A program made the translations under genes and the position numbers. From Nematostella vectensis (Eukaryota; Cnidaria; Anthozoa; Actiniaria; Edwardsiidae), in the NCBI RefSeq assembly GCF_932526225.1, contig NC_064034.1, positions 3,584,001 through 3,644,000 of the forward strand: 60,000 nucleotides of DNA, written 5' to 3'. The stretch's first letter is position 1; every line of letters starts with the position of its first letter. The notes under the pieces are model-generated. The model saw only the letters and a list, made by a program, of their open reading frames with translations, had not been told where the DNA came from and ran no database searches. Positions 1 to 10,500 of this stretch are shown here, piece by piece.

Positions 1-23
1 TCGCGGGGGCCGGTGGGCCGGCC

Positions 24-569
24 ATGGAGGCGCAGGCGGAGTTCACGAAGCTGCTTGAAGACGCGATCATAGAAAACGACATCGCTCAAAGCGTGCAAAG
101 GTACCAGTTAGCCGTGCAGGAGGCCAAGGTGAGACTGAGTCTTGCGGTCGCACCAGGAGTGTGTCTGATGCCGAGCAATCTGGTGATAAACATGCAAAGC
201 GTCGTGGGCTACAACAATAAACTGCAGAAATCCACAGACTCCATGACGCTCGGCGCAAACGCGATCAACACCGAGACAAAGCCAGTCGGTGCTCATAACA
301 TGGCCGGTGGGCATCCCAGGGTGCAACACGTGACTGATCCGAGGATCGACCGCGTGCCGTTCCGGCGGCGAAGCAAGGCTTTAGCACCTGGGAAAGAGCA
401 CGCAGAGGGCGCGGCGCCTGCCTCCTCTTCACGTATGCATGCTGCGCATAGCATGACCGCCGCCGGGACGGCAAGCGCGCCCGGACCGAGCGAAAAGAGT
501 GACCACACCGCCCTCAAGGCGGGGCTGTCGGCGCTCGCGGTGGCCGCGGCGTATTACCTGTTCCGATGA
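24..569 (+). CDS. Structural-type protein of virus-like element, C-terminal part, open
   Basis: This 181-codon open frame is homologous to the C-terminal third of the large structural-type gene at 41157-42649. Here it is uninterrupted, whereas the other copy is frameshifted. It starts at an internal methionine (MEAQAEFTKLLEDAI), so the real start is upstream of the window. It ends in a run-out tail rich in Ala/Ser/Pro and a single C-terminal hydrophobic segment (ALKAGLSALAVAAAYYLFR), which suggests a tail-anchored membrane protein. Its stop overlaps the stop of the convergent gene at 554-1093 by about 16 bp; the same tail-to-tail overlap is seen in the other copy. Virion function is an inference from the element context, not from a recognised fold. 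Confidence 0.7.
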   Translation: MEAQAEFTKLLEDAIIENDIAQSVQRYQLAVQEAKVRLSLAVAPGVCLMPSNLVINMQSVVGYNNKLQKSTDSMTLGANAINTETKPVGAHNMAGGHPRVQHVTDPRIDRVPFRRRSKALAPGKEHAEGAAPASSSRMHAAHSMTAAGTASAPGPSEKSDHTALKAGLSALAVAAAYYLFR

Positions 570-1093
570 CTGCTTTGCATTCGACGAAACAAGAACGCGG
601 CTACGCCTAGAATGAGCAGCCACGCATTTTTGCCAAGGACTTTCACCGCTTCCCCTGCAGCCTTAAACACGAAGTTCGCGATGCTGCCTACTAGCCCGGA
701 GAGAAGCCCGCCCAGCTTTTTCCCGATGGCCTTAAGCCCGTTACCGACCCCTCTGGCCACGGAGGAGAGCGACTTGCCGAGCGACGTCACAATGGCCGCG
801 ATCGTCGTCGCTACGGCCAACCCGATAGCGGTGACGGTAAAGCCGTACTTTTTGAAGATGGCTTTGATGCGCTCTCTAAGCGGCTTTCGATTCTCGAGCT
901 CTCGGTTTTCGCGTTCTAGTTCGTCAATCTCGGATAGCCTCTCCTCGTTGCGCTCACGGGCCTCTTGGCGGCGACTCTCTGACGTGTTAGGGTCGTCGAT
1001 GGTCTCCCTGTCTGTGGCTACCACCCCTTGCAGCTCTTGGACTCGTTCTGTGTTCTCCTGGATGACCGCGTCTATCTCTGCCACGGACCCCAT
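554..1093 (-). CDS. Coiled-coil plus two-membrane-segment protein of virus-like element
   Basis: This is an intact 179-codon frame. Residues about 43-75 are a charged Glu/Arg heptad-like region (predicted coiled coil). Hydrophobic segments lie near 84-104 and 154-169, with a Gly/Lys-rich amphipathic stretch between them (VGNGLKAIGKKLGGLLSGL). The homologous gene at 40384-41172 continues N-terminally in the same frame into a Thr/Arg-rich domain. In this copy the N-terminal part is separated by a roughly 20 bp deletion and frameshift near 1110, so the frame seen here probably begins at an internal ATG. I do not recognise a named family. The layout (coiled coil, then membrane hairpin) would suit a virion membrane or entry-associated protein, but that is inference only. 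Confidence 0.65.
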   Translation of the reverse strand: MGSVAEIDAVIQENTERVQELQGVVATDRETIDDPNTSESRRQEARERNEERLSEIDELERENRELENRKPLRERIKAIFKKYGFTVTAIGLAVATTIAAIVTSLGKSLSSVARGVGNGLKAIGKKLGGLLSGLVGSIANFVFKAAGEAVKVLGKNAWLLILGVAAFLFRRMQSSHRNR

Positions 1094-1110
1094 CGCCAGC
1101 TTGAAGCCTT

Positions 1111-1368
1111 TCAGCTTTTTCCGTTCTCATTGAACAGCTGTCTTGGCTTAGTCCAACCTCCTTTGCCGGAGTTGCGAAGCGGTATTAGCGTCTTTCCCCT
1201 CCGGTCTGACTGGAACCGTATCAGATTCTCGTTAAGGTCTGGGTATTTCCCCCTGTGGGACTGGAGACCGAGTCTTGTCGCTGCACCCTCTGTGGTGAAC
1301 GAGGTTTCGGCGGTCGTTTGCGTCCGGGCCCCCCGCGATGACGTGCTCGTCATTGGGATCGACTCCAC
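1111..1368 (-). pseudogene. N-terminal segment of the coiled-coil/membrane gene, frameshifted
   Basis: On the - strand this encodes TQTTAETSFTTEGAATRLGL and onward, up to WTKPRQLFNENG. That matches the part at 40384-40600 that lies directly upstream of the coiled-coil domain in the other copy. The join to 554-1093 is broken by a small deletion relative to that copy. The same 315 bp (1143-1457) recurs, apparently identical and inverted, at 2889-3203. Confidence 0.6.
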
Positions 1369-1457
1369 ATCTCAGTATGCCCTGACTGTCGTTGACCACG
1401 GGGTGGAGGTCCGACGGGCTGAGCCAGGGCACCACAGGAGCCCTTACGGAGCCTTTG
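1305..1457 (+). pseudogene. Chimeric retroviral-type integrase scrap
   Basis: The + strand reads IDSTSQYALTVVD fused directly to DHGVEVRRAEPGHHRS. In the integrase at 36719-37539 these two motifs are about 90 codons apart in the catalytic core. The fragment is therefore an internal-deletion derivative lacking most of the catalytic region. The segment is antisense to the frame at 1111-1368. Confidence 0.55.
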
Positions 1458-1805
1458 GAGGTGCACGTTGCAGTAGGTGTCCATGCACCGCTGGCCACAC
1501 GTGTTTGCATGACCGACCTTTAGCCACCTGCAGTAATCTTTTCCGCACTTCATCCTTCGAATGCTATGCACATGCTTTATACATATATATATACTACAGG
1601 ACAGACGGGGGTCTAATTGCAAGGTTCCCACTCGTTTCTATGAAAGGCCCCAGTTCCGCTGCTGTCGATAGACAGCGGATTAATGATGGCTAACCATTGC
1701 TAATTATTTATCTACGCGAAGTGGTCCCGACTTAGATTGATAATTAACAATTATTAATCTACGCGAAACGCGTTTCGGTGTCTATGAAAGTCCCCAGTCC
1801 CCCCC

Positions 1806-1985
1806 GTTGATAGACTTTGTCCATTCTTTATATTTTCATTTTCCAAATGGTATGTGGTTCGTATGGATCCTATATAACACGCGTTCGCGTGAATAACTTA
1901 AATCTATAATATTGAGGTATTTTGTTCAACCTTAGGAAAAAAAGGCCGTGAACTGAAAGGCCCGGGTCCAGTCATTTGTGACGTA
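1806..1985 (+). repeat. Dispersed repeat A, copy 1
   Basis: About 180 bp beginning GTTGATAGACTTTGTC and ending near GGGTCCAGTCATTTGTGA. It recurs in inverted orientation at about 17365-17545 with scattered mismatches. It directly abuts the end of the virus-like element relative, so it marks host or older repeat DNA. Confidence 0.7.
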
Positions 1986-2024
1986 GATTGAGATGTCAAC
2001 CAAATTACATGAGAAAACGTATGC

Positions 2025-2340
2025 GCGCGCTAAACTGGTTCCCGTCTTCATTTCTTCTTAGTTATTGCTGAAGAACGTTGTGTGGTTACAACTTTTACCG
2101 TCATCTTTATATCTCAACATGGTAGTCAAATGATTATTTAACTTCAGCAAACAAATCTGCAAAAGTTAGCAGATATTTTTTATCAGTCTTTGAATTGTTT
2201 TTTGCATTGTGCGCGCGCGCTGCATTCGCAATCAAGAATGACGACATTCTCACGAGCGCGCGCTGTTTTTGAAACCTACAACAAAACGAAATTTTCTTTT
2301 TTCGCATACAATTCCCGACTTTAAACTATTCTTCGCTTCG
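2025..2340 (+). repeat. Dispersed repeat B, copy 1
   Basis: About 310 bp containing GTTCCCGTCTTCAT, AGAACGTTGTGTGGTTACAA and CGCGCGCGC tracts. An inverted diverged copy lies at about 58725-59035. No coding potential is seen. 2340-2864 is AT-rich with only a short unsupported ORF and one CRE-like TGACGTCA near 2709. Confidence 0.7.
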
Positions 2341-2864
2341 TTGTTGGTAGCATTGCAATAGAAAACACTTCGCCAATATTTTGTGTTATTGCCGTCTCTG
2401 AATTTTAACGGATTTAAGGAAAATACGTTGTTTCAGATTTTCCCGCCAAAACTTGGAATTATTCACTCGATTCAATCTTATTTCGCGCGGCCAAGAAAAT
2501 TTTCAAAGATCTGTAGAGAATTTCAGAATTTGAAAGTTTATCTATGCTTTGTTTTGGCTAGATTGATAAAAGTGAAAGGTTTTAAGAACTTTAAGGGTGT
2601 TCGGAAGTTTAGGTTGCTAGGAAAATTTTAAATTAACGTATATTTGTTATAAAAAGAGTTTTACTGCTGAAATTGTTCAAGTTGACTAGTGACTCATCGG
2701 GGTTATGATGACGTCATTAGGTGCATCGTCACAGCAGAAAAAAACTTTTTTGCCTTTCCTTTAATTCTTTTTTAAAGGATTTTTAGTTCAGAGTGTTCAT
2801 TATTTCTTTCTGAACAAACGTGAGCATGCATTTGAAAAAATATTGAAAAATCAATGTTTTAGAC

Positions 2865-3609
2865 CAGGGGCTCATAAGTAGGGGCAATCAAAGGCTCCGT
2901 AAGGGCTCCTGTGGTGCCCTGGCTCAGCCCGTCGGACCTCCACCCCGTGGTCAACGACAGTCAGGGCATACTGAGATGTGGAGTCGATCCCAATGACGAG
3001 CACGTCATCGCGGGGGGCCCGGACGCAAACGACCGCCGAAACCTCGTTCACCACAGAGGGTGCAGCGACAAGACTCGGTCTCCAGTCCCACAGGGGGAAA
3101 TACCCAGACCTTAACGAGAATCTGATACGGTTCCAGTCAGACCGGAGGGGAAAGACGCTAATACCGCTTCGCAACTCCGGCAAAGGAGGTTGGACTAAGC
3201 CAATCAGGCTATTTTTAGACGCGCGGATTAGCCAATCAGATGCGACCTTTGTGCTTACGTTTTGGCTAAGCTCAACTGCACGCGCAGTCTCAGACAAAAA
3301 GCTATGTGTTCTCTTCGGTACTTTAACTTTTGTTGCTCTCTTCTTCAATGACGAATCCAACTTTACCTACGAATTTAAATTCTGGCTTGCAATTCTTTTG
3401 TTCAACAAACAAAACCGACGGATAATGGATAAAGAAATATTCTTCCTAACTGAAATTTGCGTGTGCAGCCTCACGTCACTAGCGCGCGCGACCAACGTCA
3501 ACGTAGCTGATTGGCCCGTTCGTGCGCGCGCGTCTAAAAATAGCCTGATCCTAGGAAACGCCGTGACACTTATATAATGCAGATGGTTGCCCCTACTTAT
3601 GAGCCCCTG
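2865..3609. mobile_element. Non-autonomous hAT-like element carrying a captured 315 bp fragment
   Basis: Perfect 23 bp terminal inverted repeats begin CAGGGGCTCATAAGTAGGGG at 2865-2887 and 3587-3609. CAGGGG...CCCCTG ends are typical of hAT elements. The flanks TTTAGACC and TTAAGACC resemble an imperfect 8-bp target duplication. Inner inverted homology (TCAGGCTATTTTTAGACGCGCG) lies at 3204-3225 and 3527-3548. On the left, the roughly 37 bp expected between outer and inner repeat is replaced by 2889-3203, a copy of 1143-1457. No transposase is encoded. The open frames inside (2872-3360 -, 2978-3577 +) are fusions across the captured piece and are unlikely to be genes. Confidence 0.8.
2889..3203. 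repeat. Captured inverted copy of 1143-1457
   Basis: The copy is 315 bp with no indels; I found no mismatch by eye over the compared stretches. It includes both the chimeric integrase scrap and the TQTTAETS frame of the virus-like element. Confidence 0.85.
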
Positions 3610-4359
3610 TTAAGACCAATTAATGTGCAAGCTATTGGGGTATTTTAGTCATATGTTTTTTATTTTGACCGGTATGCCTTATTCCATGCTCAGTTTTAAT
3701 AAGAAAACGGTAAACAATCTTTCCGTAAAAATATTGTCACGATTTCAAAAACTTAAGGTGCAATTTTACCTTTTTTTTATGCGACCGGAAGTCGTTTTTA
3801 ACTCATGCGATGTGACCTAGACTATTTGGATGCGCGGATGCCAGCCACAAATCTAGTGCACGGCGCTCTCTGCCATGTTTTGTTTTGGGACTCGCAATCG
3901 CACAGAGAATGATGTTTTACCGCGCTAACAATTTTGGATATACTGGAAAAGGTTCACAGGCGCTGGTTATTTTGATTGTTTGAGTGGACTTTGATTGATT
4001 TGAGCGAAAATCCGGCCTCAACAAGCCGCATCTCGGGCTTAGATCTTCTTGCGTACTGCATTCCAACACAATCAAGATCATGTGTTCCTCTTTTCCTTTT
4101 TTTTTTGCTATGCCCAAATGGCAGCATTTTAGCATATGAGCATGATAAATTGTATAAAAGATAACAACTCCTTTAAAAAAACGAGACATCTTGTTGCAAA
4201 AGGGAGAAAAATGAAACATTTTTGACCGGCGAAAAGTTTGTAAACAAACGCGCGCGCCCGCCATTTTCAAACCGGAAGCGATTTATTCCCGCCTAAATTG
4301 CGAGAGCACGCGTCAGCGTAGCAACCAAGGTCGCATAACAACCTAAATTCCGAACACCC
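3610..4359. other. AT-rich intergenic, no gene recognised
   Basis: Short ORFs occur on both strands but none shows a domain, splice frame or conserved repeat context. A T-run at 4083-4108 and a CG-repeat at 4247-4258 are visible. Confidence 0.5.
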
Positions 4360-4363
4360 TTAA

Positions 4364-4720
4364 TGATGGTGATGGTGTGTAAGTGATGATGATGGTGGTG
4401 GTGGTGTGTTAGTGATGATGATGGTGGTGGTGTGTTAGTGATGATGATGATGGTGATGGTGTGTTAGTGATGGTGATGATGATGGCGGTGTGTTAGTGAT
4501 GATGATGATGGTGGTGGTGTGTAAGTGATGATGATGTTTGTAATGGTGTGTTAGTGATGATGATGATGGTGGTTGTGTGTTAGTGATGATGATGGTGGTG
4601 GTGGTGTGTTAGTGATGGTGATGATGGTGCTGGTGTGTAAGTGATGATGTGATGTTTGTGATGGTGTGTTAGTGATGATGTGTAATGATTGTGTTGATGG
4701 TGAAAGTAATTCAAAGTGGT
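4364..4720 (+). repeat. Minisatellite of GTGATGATGATGGTGGTGGTGTGTTA-type units
   Basis: About ten degenerate units of roughly 30-38 bp are built from GATGAT/GGTGGT triplets and end in GTGTGTTAGT or GTGTGTAAGT. There is no coding claim. Confidence 0.85.
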
Positions 4721-4811
4721 GGTGTGCTTATGTAACGAAGAAAGACTATTGGTCCAGGTATTCTTTATCTACATCATTATGCACTTTATAAAGAATCTTC
4801 TTTTATCTTAC

Positions 4812-4888
4812 AATCACCCTTGCATTGCTATCAATGTGGATATGGACTTGATGAAACTTTTAACCCGTGCGACGAAGACGATTTGCAG
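4812..4888 (+). pseudogene. Ly6/three-finger paralogue, remnant of exon 3
   Basis: The frame reads SPLHCYQCGYGLDETFNPCD...DLQ and then a GT donor at 4889. This matches the third exon of the intact gene at 10166-10242 (APLQCYVCNSG...SCDKAKLE, then GT), including the phase-0 donor. The expected acceptor AG is replaced (TTAC just before the exon), so it probably cannot be spliced normally. No exon 1 or 2 counterpart was found upstream. Confidence 0.65.
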
Positions 4889-5165
4889 GTCGTAAATGTA
4901 TTTGTCACGCTAGTAAATGTATTGGTCACGCAAGTGAATGTATTGGTCACGCAAGAAAATTTATTGGTCACGCAAGTGAATGTATTGGTCACACAATTAA
5001 ATGTATTGGTCACGCTACCAAATTTATTGGTCACGCAAGTGAATTTATTGGTCGCGCTAGTAAATTTAATGGTCACGCAAGTAAATGTATTGGTCACGCT
5101 AGCAAATGTATTGTCACGCTAGTGAATGTATTGGTCACGCTAACAAATGTATTGGTCACGCTAGT
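4889..5165 (+). repeat. 21-bp minisatellite starting at the donor of the Ly6 remnant
   Basis: About 13 copies of a unit like AAATGTATTGGTCACGCAAGT. Because the unit is a multiple of 3, it creates open frames on both strands that are artefacts. The array begins directly at the inferred splice donor of the preceding exon. Confidence 0.9.
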
Positions 5166-5281
5166 AAGTAGCTAAGGATAGTAGGTTAGGTTTAACCTGA
5201 CAAGATTACAGATTATCCTGCAACAATACGATAATTGAGTCATCTCAAGATAAAACCTCATTCATTATTTTCATCGGTCAG

Positions 5282-5500
5282 TTCTGTCTGTCGCTTGGCA
5301 CGTTTCCCGTCCCTCCTCCAGACCGCTGTATGACTCTCCAGGTGACAGTGTACGATGAGACTACCGGGAAGCTGATGTCTAGGGGGATACTCAAATGTAG
5401 CTCAAGTTTGATCTGCAGTGAAATGTGTGACCTTCTGACGAGCAACGAAACGGGGACGATAGAAACCTGTGACGTCAAGTGTTATCAAGGCAACGGCTGA
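5282..5500 (+). pseudogene. Ly6/three-finger paralogue, last exon, truncated by TGA
   Basis: An AG acceptor at 5280-5281 is followed in phase 0 by PPPDRCMTLQVTVYD..., then CSSSLICSEMCDLL and TCDVKCYQGNG. This aligns with the last exon of the intact gene (PDRCMTVKAIG..., TSCEVNCCEGNGCNN). The frame ends at TGA (5498-5500) exactly where the intact gene has TGT for the last structural Cys of the CCxxxxCN signature. The CC pair is also changed to KCY, and the GPI-signal region is gone. AATAAA follows at once (5502-5507). A recent single-base loss of the final Cys or a decayed copy would both fit. Confidence 0.7.
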
Positions 5501-5507
5501 AATAAAG

Positions 5508-7436
5508 AGGCTAGTTCTCTGTTCCCCTCAGGTGGCTAGTCTGCCCAACCTGCTAGCAATGCGATGAGTTTTTTTTTGTTTTTCTTCTCGTCCTAAGATG
5601 GATGGAGCCCTCTCCGCTGTACAACGGATTGTTGACTTTGCATTGAAGATACAAGTCTCCAAAGTAGTTTTCATTAAGCACTGTATTTTAATTACCAAAT
5701 AATCCGTAAAAAATGTCACGGCAAATGGTCTCAGAGAATCTAGAGTGTCTCTGACCCCGTTCCAACGTATTCAGAGGTTTTTGAAAACGGAGGTATTACC
5801 GTATTTAAAAAAAAGAAACGCGTCCACACGATGCGTATTCCAATGTTATTAACCTGAAAACGCCGGTTGCGCAGGAATGGCGTCTGCTCTCCCGTCATCT
5901 AATCAGGAATTTTGTCATCTTAGCAAACCAAGTGTGAAAAACGAAAAATAAAATATCCATCAGATGATCTAGGGAGGCTTGATTATTTGTAATCTTTTCA
6001 AATGAGTTTAGTAAATGAAGTATAAAACATTGCTTTTTGATGGGTGCTGTTTTAGACATGGATGTTGTTGAAATGAAACAATAACAAACACGCGGATGAC
6101 TTGGGTTTCTGGATCCGACTTGCTTGACAACGTTGGTGTAGTTTATTTGCATATTGAGATCTTATACTTTAGCCGTGAGATTGAGCCGCTTTTATATTTT
6201 AGAATGAATGGAATTTCTCATGGATTCAAGTGTATTTAGATCGTTTGTAAAATGTAAACCATTTGCATATTATTTTTTTGGGGTCGGATCCGGGATCCAA
6301 GCGTACAAACAGAGTTTTTAAATAGACCAATTTTCCTTTTCGTTTAGCGTAACAGTTTTCATTTCAAAGATGTAGTGTTGCTATTTGTGGTGTACGTCAT
6401 GCAACGATTCGAAATCAATAAAACAATTTTGCAAAAACTGAAACATCTTGTGCTGAAGCAACAAAAGGTGAGCACACAGGGGGTGCACAGTATGCGTGCC
6501 CGCCCCAGCCGGGCGCCGCCAAATACTGTGTCATTTCTCATTCAAGAACCATCCAAATGATCCCTTTCCCATATAACTATGACTGCGCACCCACCTCAGT
6601 AATACCCGCGCAGGCGCCTGAACTAATTTATTCGTTTGTGTTCGCCACACTGTTCAAAGCATTGTGATCGACAGCTGGGATCTTCCCAATAAGTGGTAAA
6701 GTTCTAACAAAAGGAAACAGTACTGTATGAAGGGCGTCTAGAGTCTTAGGGCGCTTTGTCCTAATTGAATGCTTTCGCCAGTTGGCTTCTATCTTTTGTT
6801 TTAAAGAATATATTGTCAAAACTTTTAAATTATAATTTTTTTAATGAAAAAAAAAGACAACTCTGACACTATAATTCGCACTTGTAGCAACCGATGAAGC
6901 ATGGAACACCATTCACACGCTTTCAATATCTAAATAAAGAAGGAAATGTACACATATAATGTATACAGAAGCGAAGCGCGTTATTAAAATTGTGCGAGTA
7001 ATGAAAGATCGGATTTTAACCATGCTAAAGGGCCTCTAAAGTACTGAAAAACCCCAATGTTTTCAATGCTTGGTATATAACACACACTGGCCTAATATTT
7101 CGCTTTGTCTTTTAGTGTGATAGTATTTCTGCTTAAAACAAAAATTAATGAATATTCTTATTGAAATTTAAATTCAGCCTCGGGGAAATTAGCAACGTAG
7201 CTACGAGATTATGAGTCACAACCTATTACTAATCCAATCTCTCCAAACTCCAATGACTTTAGAGGAACGGGATTACCCTTTACTAGACTACCCTTTATGA
7301 TTCTTTCATCTAATACAAAACGTCAAACTTGGGGCCGGCAAGTCACGTGCTTCAATGAATAATTGATCAGAATCAGAAAATTTATTCTATATGGGTGCGC
7401 TCTCGGTTTTAAGAGATCATATATTATAAGCTAGCC
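5508..7436. other. AT-rich upstream region of the Ly6 gene, no gene recognised
   Basis: Contains only short unsupported ORFs. A TATA-like CATATATTATAAG lies at 7418-7430, close to the start codon of the Ly6 gene, probably too close to be its core promoter unless the 5' UTR is extremely short. Confidence 0.4.
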
Positions 7437-7503
7437 ATGGCGTCCTTCACACCGCTCGTCCTCACGACTTTTGTGCTCGCTGGTCTTCTGTTCCTTCCTC
7501 AAG
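7437..7503 (+). CDS. Ly6 gene exon 1 (signal peptide)
   Basis: ATG at 7437; 22 codons plus one base, then donor GTAAAA. Hydrophobic core VLTTFVLAGLLFL. Confidence 0.85.
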
Positions 7504-10500
7504 GTAAAACATTAGATCAATTCCTGTTATTGACTCTAGTGATTTCCCTACTCGAAGACCCGTATGATAGCGAAAAAATCGGATTTCCGGATTTCCGAAG
7601 AAAACGCTTTTAAATGCAGAGATTCTGGGCGCTGTCATTGCTCGATATAATCGAGAGAAAAAACTGCCGAGGAAGCGTTCACTAGGAAAATCCGTTTACT
7701 GATGGGAGAGACACTAATTAATGTCCGAGTGTTATTCGATTCAGATTTTGCATTTATGTGGAGTTAAAGTGTCTCTTCATCTTAATGAAAGAGCACCAGA
7801 TCCTCGAAATCAGCTTAAAAGCCGAACACTGTGCATCGTGTAATGTTAGCCATTTCTATGGCTGTTACTCTGAATAGCCCTTCTCGAGGTTGAAAATGCG
7901 ATAAAAATATCATGGGAATAGGGACGTAAAGGACTGAAGTACTGTGGTGTATGTTCTTTCCAGGCGGGGCTGATATTTTCTATTCACTATAAAGTAACCA
8001 TTCCTCGAGGTTTCTCCTACGCGCCGCTTTGTCAGCGGTAACGCAAGGCACCCGACCTTGAAAGCAGTTAGTTGATATCGTGAGGTGTCGATATTCGCTA
8101 TTTGTATGGATGTGTATACTTTGTATAGCCCGACTTTAGAGTGCGTGTGCAAAATAACATGCAAAAAATGGAAGAAGGGAATACGGCAGTTTGGCGTTTC
8201 TTTTCGCAGCGGGGCTTTAGTTTTCATTATACAATGAAAACTAAAGCTCCTCTAGTAATCCTACTGACTGCATTAATGTAAATAGTCGGGTCACTAGAGA
8301 AGTGATTGGTATATTCGGGCTATGTACAGACTTAATAAAGACGAAAATTTGGCAGAGTCGAGTTTTACCAGTATTTGGTGAACCGAACAATATACGTACT
8401 AGAGTTCTTGTATTAAGTATTGTGCCGTGTTTTGGTTGTATAAACAAGCTTTATTATGATGCAAATAATGGCATGGCATATTTGATGGAGAAATCTTCCT
8501 CGAGCGATGAATAATTGATGACAAATAAATCGACTTCTGTTTCTCCAGCCTTTTTCTCCGTCTGCTTACCCCGGTTACCAAAGTCTCGAGCATAGTGAGC
8601 GAAGCTCGAGACTCGAAGCTCGAAATTCTGGTACCCAGGGTACCTCTGCTTGTTTCTGCGAGACTTCCTGGTGAGGGATGTAGTTGATCCATTGTTTCTT
8701 CGAGCATATTTCTTTCGGCTGGGGGGACATTTGATATCGGACGGATCGAAAACAAAATATTCTGAGAAAGAAAAAAATTTAAACAAGCAAAACTTGGCTA
8801 GCAGCAGCAGCAGCGAAAAAAATAATATTAAAAAAAGCAAGAAGTAAAAACTCCTCCCTCCTCTTCCATCAGATATCAAATGGTAAATCCTCAGGGAAGG
8901 TAAATCTCTGCATCGGTTATATCGATATCGCGAGAGTCCAAAACGCTCTATTGCCCTAAAAAGATCGAATCGAGGCCTTGGTTAAAACTACAGCAAACGT
9001 ACAGTACAGTTGACATATGATCCCCCGACTTGTTTTGTTTGTTAGACAGCCATTTTATATGGGGGACGGGGTTGGGGGTACTTATTTTTGAACCAGTGTT
9101 TCCCTAAACTTCGACCCACGCACAAACCTAAATGCGTTCGATAAGGGATCCAGGTGCTGCAGCTTTTGCGATAACAGTTCTATTCACGCAGGGTATGGCA
9201 TCATGTGTGAGAACTACGTATGCTCCAACTCATCTCACGGTCCCCCCCAGCCGTGCCCAACCCCTAACATCACCGAATGCGAGCAAGGGATGGACAGATG
9301 TTCGAGAATGCTGACCTCGTATTCCACGAGCGCAGGAAAAATGCAAATGACGGTGCACCAAGACATACGCCAATGCGCCGTGTCCTACCAGTGCACTCCA
9401 CAGGTTTATAAGTTGATGTGTGAAGGGATGGCGCAGAACGGCACCACTGTCCTTTCGTGTGCACAACAATGCTGTGAAGGAAACCAATGCAACAACGAGA
9501 CGTTTATACCCAAGCCGCCAGCTCCACCCGGACCAACAAGTAAGGAAAACATTCCGTTTTTTTTGTTATTATATTACCCATTTTAATTCATTCCTGGTGC
9601 AGCTTATTAATCGTAATCGGACAACATTCCGTTTTTTTTGTTATTATATCACCCATTTTAATTCATTCCTGGTGCAGCTTATTAATCGTAATCGGACAAC
9701 ATTCCGTTTTTTTGTTATTATATCACCCATTTTAATTCATACCTTGTGCAGCTTATTAATCGTAATCGGACAACATTCCGTTTTTTTTGTTATTATATCA
9801 CCCATTTTAATTCATTCCTGGTGCAGCTTATTAATCGTAATCGGACAACATTCCGTTTTTTTTGTTATTATATCACCCATTTAATTCATTCCTGGTGCAG
9901 CTTATTAATCGTAATCGGACAACATTCCGTTTTTTTATTGTTATATCACCCATTTTATTTCATACCTTGTGCAGCTTATTAATCGTAATCGGACAACATT
10001 CCGTTTTTTTGTTATTATATCACCCATTTAATTCATTCCTGGTGCAGCTTATTAATCGTAATCGGACAACATTCCGTTTTTGTTGTTGTTATATCACCCA
10101 TTTTAATTCATACCTTGTGCAGCTTATTAATCGTTTTGTTGATGATATATTCTTTAATATTTCAGATGCCCCATTGCAGTGCTATGTATGTAACAGTGGA
10201 CCGGAGGGAGTGATGAATAGCTGCGACAAAGCAAAACTCGAGGTTAGCCTTTCTTCATCACCGACCGTGAATAATTCAATGTATTGTGTGGACACCTATT
10301 TCAAATAACGTTGTCAGTGCAAAATGGCAAATGGTAGATCTACGACCGAACTGTACCATGGGTTTCGTTATATTTCTACCGAATACAGGAAAATGTGGAA
10401 AAATCATATGACAATCCATTAAAGACTATCAATGTATAGCTTTGGTATCGCTACTTGTATAAATAATTAGTACCCAGAATCACCTTTCGGTCGTAGAACT

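Larger units (their letters stand above)
1..1800. mobile_element. Second, internally deleted relative of the virus-like element (left-truncated by the window)
   Basis: This GC-rich block is the inverted counterpart of 40384-41680 in the large element, with very similar reading frames. It holds the C-terminal part of the structural-type protein (+), the coiled-coil/membrane protein (-), and a chimeric integrase scrap. The end is marked by the motif at 1596-1632 (ACAGACGGGGGTCTAATTGC), which recurs at 44056-44075 just inside the right terminal repeat of the large copy. Beyond it, 1633-1800 has two half-repeats (TCTATGAAAG...CCCCAGT) and AATCTACGCGAA units, arranged like the AATCTACGTCGGG units of the large copy. 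The last bases, CCCAGTCCC, match that copy's terminus. The far end lies outside the window, so no target duplication can be tested. Confidence 0.75.

Noticed and set aside
612-1693. Plus-strand ORFs of 173 and 221 codons
   Set aside because: Antisense shadows of the coiled-coil/membrane gene and its N-terminal segment.
2872-3577. Two overlapping ORFs of 162 and 199 codons
   Set aside because: Both cross the boundary of the captured 315 bp piece and hAT sequence; chance fusions.
4820-5175. Repeat-protein ORFs on both strands
   Set aside because: The 21-bp minisatellite keeps several frames open at once.
9420-10308. ORFs with repeated TFRFFCYYITHFNS
   Set aside because: Intronic 75-bp minisatellite read through; the donor at 9540 and acceptor at 10165 are convincing.
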